Source: Legionellaceae bacterium (GTDB lineage Bacteria; Pseudomonadota; Gammaproteobacteria; Legionellales; Legionellaceae). From it: a DNA stretch of 11,348 nt. Positions 7,245 through 11,348 of this stretch are shown piece by piece (position 1 is the stretch's first letter; the number at the start of each line of letters is the position of its first letter). Both the position numbers and the translations under genes were made by a program. The stretch spans positions 1 through 11,348 of the forward strand of contig JAHFRX010000032.1 in NCBI GenBank assembly GCA_023266075.1, in the 5' to 3' direction. The notes beneath the pieces were generated by a model. That model saw only the letters and a program-made list of their open reading frames with translations. It was not told the DNA's origin and made no database searches.

Positions 7245-7820
7245 GTGGTCGGGTTCGATCACTTTGCGTTTTGCTGCTTGATCAGATTTTATCAATGGAA
7301 CAGCAACAATTTGTAAGAGGCCTAAGCCACCTGTAGGTTTCTTTATGATGAGTAGGCTGACGGTCAGTGATTGATCGATCTTATTGTCTTTATTTTGATA
7401 TACGACATCCATGGGAAGAGAAACTTTCCATTGGTTATCTTTGGTGACTTGTATTGTTACCTCACCCTTAATAGTTGCAGAAACGACTAATTGTCTTGCT
7501 TTTATCGCATCAAGGTTGCCTGATTTCTGAAAGGCGGTATTGAATCCTTGCCAACCTTGCTCTGTAAAGCAATTTTTTAAAGCGCTGAGTTGTGCGGGTA
7601 ATTCTGCATTGTTAAATGTGAACAGCTGAAGTGCTGCATGTTTAGACCAAGTCTCGATGACCGTGGGATCGATGGTGGTTGCATCTTTAGAAAACTGATA
7701 ATTACAGTCGATGGTTGGGAGTGATGACGACGGCGATGGTTGGGCGGGAGTTGCATCGACAGCAAAACATGCTATTGGTAAGTAAACGAGAATAGGCAGT
7801 AAAGCAAATCCAAAGCGCAT
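7221..7820 (-). CDS. Exported DotI/IcmL-like protein (type IVB secretion family)
   Basis: A 199-residue protein with an N-terminal signal peptide (hydrophobic 4-19, likely cleavage after CFA at 18-20) and a Pro/Ser-rich linker (about 24-35). The rest resembles the periplasmic domain of DotI/IcmL: TWSKHAALQLFTFNNAEL (57-74), the CFTEQGWQGF motif (84-93), SGNLDAIKARQLVVSA (100-115), W131 with LPMDVVYQ (135-142), and a closing LLIIKKPTGGLGLLQIV strand. DotI is an inner-membrane core part of the Dot/Icm system; stand-alone exported paralogues occur in Legionellales and are poorly characterised. C39 and C84 could form a disulfide. I chose the ATG at 7820 because GGAG precedes it by 6 bases; an upstream TTG at 7877 would add 19 basic residues and lacks support. 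No other dot/icm gene is in the window. Confidence 0.85.
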   Translation of the reverse strand: MRFGFALLPILVYLPIACFAVDATPAQPSPSSSLPTIDCNYQFSKDATTIDPTVIETWSKHAALQLFTFNNAELPAQLSALKNCFTEQGWQGFNTAFQKSGNLDAIKARQLVVSATIKGEVTIQVTKDNQWKVSLPMDVVYQNKDNKIDQSLTVSLLIIKKPTGGLGLLQIVAVPLIKSDQAAKRKVIEPDHSDHPQQD

Positions 7821-7826
7821 AAAAAT

Positions 7827-7859
7827 CTCCATGGCATTTTTTATTGATAATGTGCCATG
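7827..7859 (-). promoter_or_regulatory. Hairpin abutting the ribosome binding site of the IcmL-like gene
   Basis: On the minus strand CATGGCA (7859-7853) and TGCCATG (7836-7830) form a perfect 7-base stem with a 16-base AT-rich loop. The final G of the stem is also the first base of the GGAG ribosome binding site (7830-7827), 6 bases before the start codon. In the mRNA this stem could hinder ribosome access. The structure is seen; the regulatory role is inferred. Confidence 0.35.
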
Positions 7860-7923
7860 TCTCTTCTTTCTTTTCAATCAAGACCGATGAAAACATAGGA
7901 TTTCTTTTTAGTGGGCCTAGTAT

Positions 7924-7952
7924 TTGACTTTCATGTAAAAAAAATATACAAT
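7924..7952 (+). promoter_or_regulatory. Strong sigma-70 type promoter for the small membrane protein
   Basis: TTGACT (7924-7929) and TACAAT (7947-7952) are 17 bases apart, each matching 5 of 6 consensus positions. The start is predicted near 7959, giving a 37-base leader with an AGGAG ribosome binding site at 7986-7990. The spacer contains a run of eight A (7937-7944), which may bend the DNA or allow length slippage. Confidence 0.7.
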
Positions 7953-7995
7953 ATGTCGTTCATTATTGAATCATTGTTTATAAACAGGAGAAATC

Positions 7996-8472
7996 ATGAA
8001 AGCAGAAATGAAAAAAGTAACTAAAGAAACAATATCAGCTGCAAAAACAATAGTGGGTCTTGCATTGTTTTTAGAATTTATGCGTAATGTTGCACTTGCA
8101 ATGGTCCTCGCGCTTATTGCTTTTGGAATTACAATAGCAGTAGCAGCAGCACCTGTTGCGTTATTGGTTTTTGGTATCGTTAGTGCCGCACTTATTGCAG
8201 TAGAATTAGTACGAACGATTGTTGCAGCGATTATTGTGAATAAGGCACTGGATGTGTCAGCGACGGTAATAGATGCTGGTGTAGAAGCTACTATGCCAGA
8301 AAAGACTTCGTCATCTAGCACACAAAAGCAAGCATCTAAAGCGCCAGTCGTGACTGCACATCAAGCGACAGCTGCCACTTCTACGCGTGGTAATAGTTTG
8401 TTTCCTGCTTTCTCTGCTCGTTCTGTAGCGACAGCTGATACAGCGCCTAATCTTGCGTCGCTTTCGCTTTAG
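7996..8472 (+). CDS. Small alanine-rich membrane protein of unknown function
   Basis: A 158-residue protein that I do not recognise. A lysine-rich, amphipathic N terminus (1-17) is followed by strongly hydrophobic stretches at about 31-52 and 53-69, rich in Ala, Val and Ile, and a shorter one at 70-84. A proline near 53 suggests a membrane hairpin. From about residue 100 the tail is low-complexity Ser/Thr/Ala without predicted structure, ending in LASLSL. An AGGAG ribosome binding site 5 bases before the ATG, a strong promoter upstream and a terminator just after the stop make this a well-defined single-gene unit. The hydrophobic hairpin plus a flexible C-terminal tail with small polar residues resembles some Dot/Icm substrates, but that is inference; a plain membrane protein is equally possible. 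Confidence 0.75.
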   Translation: MKAEMKKVTKETISAAKTIVGLALFLEFMRNVALAMVLALIAFGITIAVAAAPVALLVFGIVSAALIAVELVRTIVAAIIVNKALDVSATVIDAGVEATMPEKTSSSSTQKQASKAPVVTAHQATAATSTRGNSLFPAFSARSVATADTAPNLASLSL

Positions 8473-8483
8473 TTTCTAGAAAA

Positions 8484-8522
8484 AAAGTGATCTCCAAAGT
8501 ACCAGGAGATCACTTTATTTTT
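8484..8522 (+). terminator. Intrinsic terminator after the small membrane protein gene
   Basis: A 12-base stem is formed by AAAGTGATCTCC (8484-8495) and GGAGATCACTTT (8505-8516), loop of 9 bases, followed by ATTTTT (8517-8522). It begins 12 bases after the stop codon. A run of A (8480-8486) on the left would also give a U tract on the other strand, so it could act in both directions. Confidence 0.9.
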
Positions 8523-8550
8523 GGTATATCCTCCTCTGTTCTGTTATGAT
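8521..8550 (+). promoter_or_regulatory. Candidate promoter for the SDR-OPT pair
   Basis: TTGGTA (8521-8526) and TATGAT (8545-8550) are 18 bases apart, and TGT directly before the -10 forms an extended -10 element. The predicted start near 8557 lies about 23 bases before the GTG start. The -35 overlaps the T tract of the preceding terminator, so one unit ends where the next begins. Confidence 0.5.
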
Positions 8551-8579
8551 CCGTTGCAATTTTTTGACTTGGAGTCACG

Positions 8580-9308
8580 GTGTTTGTTATTACAGGAGGC
8601 AGTAGCGGGATTGGTTTTGCTTTAGCACGTGCTTTAGTCGCGCGTGATCAGAAGGTCTGCGTCATTGGCCGAAGAGTGGCACTTTTACAGGAAGCCGCTC
8701 AATATTCTCCTCGTATCTCTTATATAGAAGCGGACATTGCGACCGAGGCAGGATGTAAACATGTGGCTTCAGTGTTAAAAAAGTGTGACCGATTGAATGG
8801 ATTAGTGAACAATGCGGGTGTAATTGAGCCTATTGCTCCTATCGCTAGGATAACACGAGAAGCTTGGCATAAACTCATGTCGACTAATCTTGATGCCCCA
8901 CTTTTTTTAACACAATTACTTCAACATCAATTGATTGGTGGTCGCGTATTGAATATTGGTTCAGGAGCGGCTTATTTTGCTATCGAAGGCTGGGCGGCTT
9001 ATTGTATTTCCAAAGCGGCTTTATCCATGTTAACACGCTGTTGGCAACTAGAATGCCCTGAAATTTCATGTGCGAGTGTAATGCCTGGTATTGTTGATAC
9101 AGCGATGCAAGCGGTGATTCGTGGCTCAACTTCTATGGCTTCAGAGAAGCATGCTTTCTTTGTGAAATTAAAAAAAGAACATCAACTGTTAACCGTCACG
9201 CAAGTTGCTAATTTTTTAGTAACCTTGCTGCTAGATACAGACGCTACGACATATTCTTCAAAAGAGTGGGACATTTATGAAACCAATGCACAATATCCAG
9301 AAGAATAG
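8580..9308 (+). CDS. Short-chain dehydrogenase/reductase (SDR)
   Basis: A 242-residue classical SDR, an NAD(P)-dependent cytosolic oxidoreductase. The Rossmann motif TGGSSGIG is at 5-12, GRR at 30-32 (basic residues after strand 2 favour NADP(H)), ADI with D52, NNAG at 77-80, N103, and the catalytic S128, Y141 and K145 (YxxxK), followed by PGIVDTAM (169-176). All catalytic residues are present. The substrate cannot be deduced; the small size recalls sepiapterin/benzil reductase-like SDRs. The start is GTG with GGAG 5 bases upstream, and the Rossmann motif begins 4 residues in, so no longer N terminus is missing. Its 3' end overlaps the likely start of the OPT transporter by 32 bases, so the two are probably one transcript. 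Confidence 0.92.
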   Translation: MFVITGGSSGIGFALARALVARDQKVCVIGRRVALLQEAAQYSPRISYIEADIATEAGCKHVASVLKKCDRLNGLVNNAGVIEPIAPIARITREAWHKLMSTNLDAPLFLTQLLQHQLIGGRVLNIGSGAAYFAIEGWAAYCISKAALSMLTRCWQLECPEISCASVMPGIVDTAMQAVIRGSTSMASEKHAFFVKLKKEHQLLTVTQVANFLVTLLLDTDATTYSSKEWDIYETNAQYPEE

Positions 9309-11253
9309 CATGCTTCATTTTTCCGATATTACCTGTCGTGGCGTTGTGCTTGCAATATGCTTAGCAGCGATACTTGCAGCGTCTAATGCATTTTTGGCAT
9401 TAAAGCTTGGACTACTCACATCAGCATCTATTCCAGCAGCTATTATTTCAATGGGCATCTTGCGTTTTTTTAAAGGCGCTACCATTTTAGAAAATAATGC
9501 GGTGCAGACTGCTGCTTCTGCAGGAGAAGCGGTCGCTGGCGGGATTGTGTATACGATCCCGGCACTTATTATTATTCAATATTGGTACCATTTTGATTAT
9601 TGGACAAATTTCTGTATTGCTTTTTCAGGTGGCGTGTTGGGGGTACTTTTTTCAATTCCTTTACGAAAAGTGTTAGTACATGATCCAATGCTGCAATTTC
9701 CAGAGGGGCGTGCAATTGCAGAGGTTTTAAAGTCGTCTTATCAACGTCTTGGATTTATTCATTTACTCTTAGGTAGTGTGGTGGGTGCATGCCTTGAGCT
9801 TTGCCAGGTAGGATTTAAAGTGCTGGCGAGTGGATGGAGTTATTGGGTGTCTTTGAAGCGTACGTTGTTTGGTGTGAATCTTGGTTTTTCAGCGACGATG
9901 ATAGGTGCTGGATTCTTGGTGGGCAAAGATATGGCGGTGAGTATTTTTGTCGGTGCTATCATCGCATGGTTGATTGGCCTGCCTGTTTTGAGTCACTTTA
10001 AGTTCAGTGCAATTGAATTAATGCCTCTGTCTGAAGCGGTATCTTCTTTATGGGCAAGTGATGTGCGCTATCTTGGTATTGGCGCAATGTTGTTTGCAGG
10101 CATTTGGACATTTATTCAATTCGTAAAACCGCTGTGGCGTAGGATGCGTGGTTTGGTGCGTGCGATACAAGAAGGCTCTTTTTTTGAACATCATCGTTTA
10201 ATTCCCGCGACAGAGAAAGATTTACCGATGTTTGTCATTGTATTGGGTGTCTTATTACTCACTGTGGGATTGTATGTATTGTTTAATCAACTTTTTGCAT
10301 TATCCGTGATTGGCTTTACGTCTTCACAAGGGATGTATGTGATAGTGACGGCTATTGCTTATATTGTAGTGATTGGTTTTCTTTTTTCTGTGATCACGGC
10401 CTATTTTTCTGGGATGGTGGGTGTGACGGCGAGTCCAGGAAGCTCTGTTGTGATTGCGGGTATTCTTTTTGCTTCTTGGTTATTGCTCATCGCGATACGT
10501 GCCTTTATTCCAAATGAACTTACACCAGAGGCGTTAAAATCAGCAGAGGCAATAACGATTATCATCGGCTCAATTGTGACAGGGATTGCCGCCATTGCGA
10601 ATGATAATAGTCAAGATTTAAAAGTAGGTCAGCTTGTCGGTGCAACGCCATGGATGCAACAGCTTATGCTGCTGCTTGGCGTATTGGTTTCTTCTCTGGT
10701 CATTCCATGGGTGATGCAACTATTGTTTGATGTTTATGGGATTGCAGGCGTTATGCCGCATTCAGGCATGGATGCATCGCAATCGCTACCTGCACCGACA
10801 GCAGCACTCCTTGCGGCAATTACGACCGCTGTGTTTCATCATGATTTGCCTTGGGCGATGATGGGTTTGGGGGCATTCATTATTTTTCTTCTGATGTTTT
10901 TAAATCGTGTTTTAAAGCGTCATCAGCAATTTCAATTTTCAGCACTTGGGGTTGCCGTAGGGATGTATTTACCATTATCAACGTCTTTTCCGTTACTGCT
11001 GGGTGGATTAATTGCTTTTCTTACGGAGCGCCAAATTAAAACGAATGAACAAAAGCAGCGAGGAACATTAATTGCATGTGGATTGGTAGCAGGCTCTGCG
11101 TTGATGGATGTTGTTTTGGCCGGTGTGTTTTCATTGTCACAGACACAAGATGTTTTAACCCTCATGCCAGAGCACCTATCCTCTCTGGCAGTGGGGTTGT
11201 CTATGTTAAGTATTGTGTTGCTCAGCGGCTGGATGATGCGGTGTATGAAGTAA
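9277..11253 (+). CDS. OPT family oligopeptide transporter
   Basis: A 658-residue inner-membrane protein with roughly 15-16 hydrophobic segments, the usual size for bacterial OPT proteins, which are thought to import oligopeptides or metal chelates using an ion gradient. Seen: AASNAFLALKLGLLTSASIPAA from about 34 with its NAFLALKLG core, the family signature LENNAVQTAASAGEA (71-85) ending in YTIPALI, FPEGRAIAEVLK in the first third, GVTASPGSS near 384-392 and NDNSQDLKVGQLVGATPW near 441-458. The ATG at 9277 has GGGA 5 bases upstream and overlaps the SDR gene by 32 bases; an ATG at 9310, just after the SDR stop, is the alternative and would drop 11 poorly conserved residues. The stop is TAA followed by another TAA. 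The substrate is unknown; peptide or amino-acid scavenging would suit an intracellular lifestyle. Confidence 0.93.
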   Translation: MKPMHNIQKNSMLHFSDITCRGVVLAICLAAILAASNAFLALKLGLLTSASIPAAIISMGILRFFKGATILENNAVQTAASAGEAVAGGIVYTIPALIIIQYWYHFDYWTNFCIAFSGGVLGVLFSIPLRKVLVHDPMLQFPEGRAIAEVLKSSYQRLGFIHLLLGSVVGACLELCQVGFKVLASGWSYWVSLKRTLFGVNLGFSATMIGAGFLVGKDMAVSIFVGAIIAWLIGLPVLSHFKFSAIELMPLSEAVSSLWASDVRYLGIGAMLFAGIWTFIQFVKPLWRRMRGLVRAIQEGSFFEHHRLIPATEKDLPMFVIVLGVLLLTVGLYVLFNQLFALSVIGFTSSQGMYVIVTAIAYIVVIGFLFSVITAYFSGMVGVTASPGSSVVIAGILFASWLLLIAIRAFIPNELTPEALKSAEAITIIIGSIVTGIAAIANDNSQDLKVGQLVGATPWMQQLMLLLGVLVSSLVIPWVMQLLFDVYGIAGVMPHSGMDASQSLPAPTAALLAAITTAVFHHDLPWAMMGLGAFIIFLLMFLNRVLKRHQQFQFSALGVAVGMYLPLSTSFPLLLGGLIAFLTERQIKTNEQKQRGTLIACGLVAGSALMDVVLAGVFSLSQTQDVLTLMPEHLSSLAVGLSMLSIVLLSGWMMRCMK

Positions 11254-11309
11254 TAAGTGTGTTTGATCATGCGCGAGTGTTCGTCGATGTGCTCTGAAGT
11301 ATGTGAGTG

Positions 11310-11348
11310 GTGAGCACTGAAAAAGGTCGAGCAGTTTCTCCATATAAA
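11310..11348 (+). CDS. Possible start of a gene running off the right edge
   Basis: A GTG at 11310 opens 13 codons (MSTEKGRAVSPYK) that reach the window edge without a stop. A GTGAG 4-6 bases upstream is only a poor ribosome binding site. It would begin 56 bases after the OPT stop on the same strand. A competing minus-strand frame also enters from the right and ends with TGA at 11269-11267, so which strand is coding cannot be decided here. Confidence 0.25.
   Translation, partial: MSTEKGRAVSPYK

Noticed and set aside
7761..7775. Lipobox-like LPIAC at the end of the IcmL-like signal peptide
   Set aside because: The residues before the cysteine (P-I-A) do not fit a good lipobox, whereas the following CFA gives a normal signal peptidase I site.
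7821..7877. Upstream TTG start extending the IcmL-like protein by 19 residues
   Set aside because: It would place a long basic stretch before the signal peptide, and the ATG at 7820 has a well-spaced GGAG.
7971..8321. Minus-strand open frame of 116 codons opposite the small membrane protein
   Set aside because: Its Ala/Thr/Ile-rich translation is what the antisense of an alanine/valine-rich gene gives; the plus-strand frame has the promoter, ribosome binding site and terminator.
10932..11270. Minus-strand open frame of 112 codons over the end of the transporter gene
   Set aside because: It is antisense to the conserved membrane region of the OPT protein and shows no recognisable domain.
11289..11317. 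GTGCTC...GAGCAC inverted repeat after the transporter gene as a terminator
   Set aside because: The stem is 6 bases with a 17-base loop and is followed by A-rich, not T-rich, sequence on the plus strand.
11267..11348. Minus-strand frame entering from the right edge and ending in TGA at 11269-11267
   Set aside because: The 26 visible codons show no family motif and compete with an equally short plus-strand frame; too little sequence to call a gene.

Overview
The window looks like chromosomal DNA from a Dot/Icm-encoding gammaproteobacterium, most likely in the order Legionellales (Legionella, Coxiella, Rickettsiella or a relative). Two things point there. The housekeeping block (rph, yggS, gmk, rpoZ, spoT, ridA) is gammaproteobacterial in sequence. 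The gene at 7221-7820 encodes a stand-alone exported protein of the DotI/IcmL family, whose parent is a core part of the type IVB secretion system. The DNA is moderately AT-rich. Genus cannot be fixed from this sequence alone. No rRNA, tRNA, CRISPR array, insertion sequence or phage gene was seen.

Layout, left to right. Positions 1-375 (minus strand) hold the N-terminal 125 codons of a YggT-family membrane protein that runs off the window. Positions 502-1968 (plus) encode a polytopic GT39/ArnT-like glycosyltransferase that faces away from yggT and overlaps the 3' end of yggS. Positions 1958-3345 (minus) are a two-gene unit, rph then yggS, with a 4-base stop/start overlap. Positions 3396-7244 (plus) are a five-gene run: gmk, rpoZ, spoT, ridA and an unrecognised four-helix membrane protein. 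The last three are joined by 4-base overlaps. This run is convergent with, and overlaps, the IcmL-like gene.

From 7821 the content becomes accessory. A 175-base divergent spacer carries a strong sigma-70 type promoter. It drives a single gene (7996-8472) for a small alanine-rich membrane protein of unknown function, closed by a clear intrinsic terminator. A second promoter then serves a short-chain dehydrogenase/reductase whose 3' end overlaps an OPT-family oligopeptide transporter (9277-11253). The last 95 bases hold no certain gene, though a GTG-started frame runs off the right edge.

Functionally, the central run joins guanine nucleotide supply (Gmk), the omega subunit of RNA polymerase, (p)ppGpp synthesis and hydrolysis (SpoT) and removal of reactive enamines (RidA). 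Rph and YggS on the divergent side handle tRNA 3' trimming and PLP homeostasis. The less ordinary content is the solitary secreted IcmL-like protein with a hairpin against its ribosome binding site, the neighbouring small membrane protein, and the unknown membrane protein coupled to spoT-ridA. I see no complete new multi-gene system; these three genes are the best candidates for undescribed biology.
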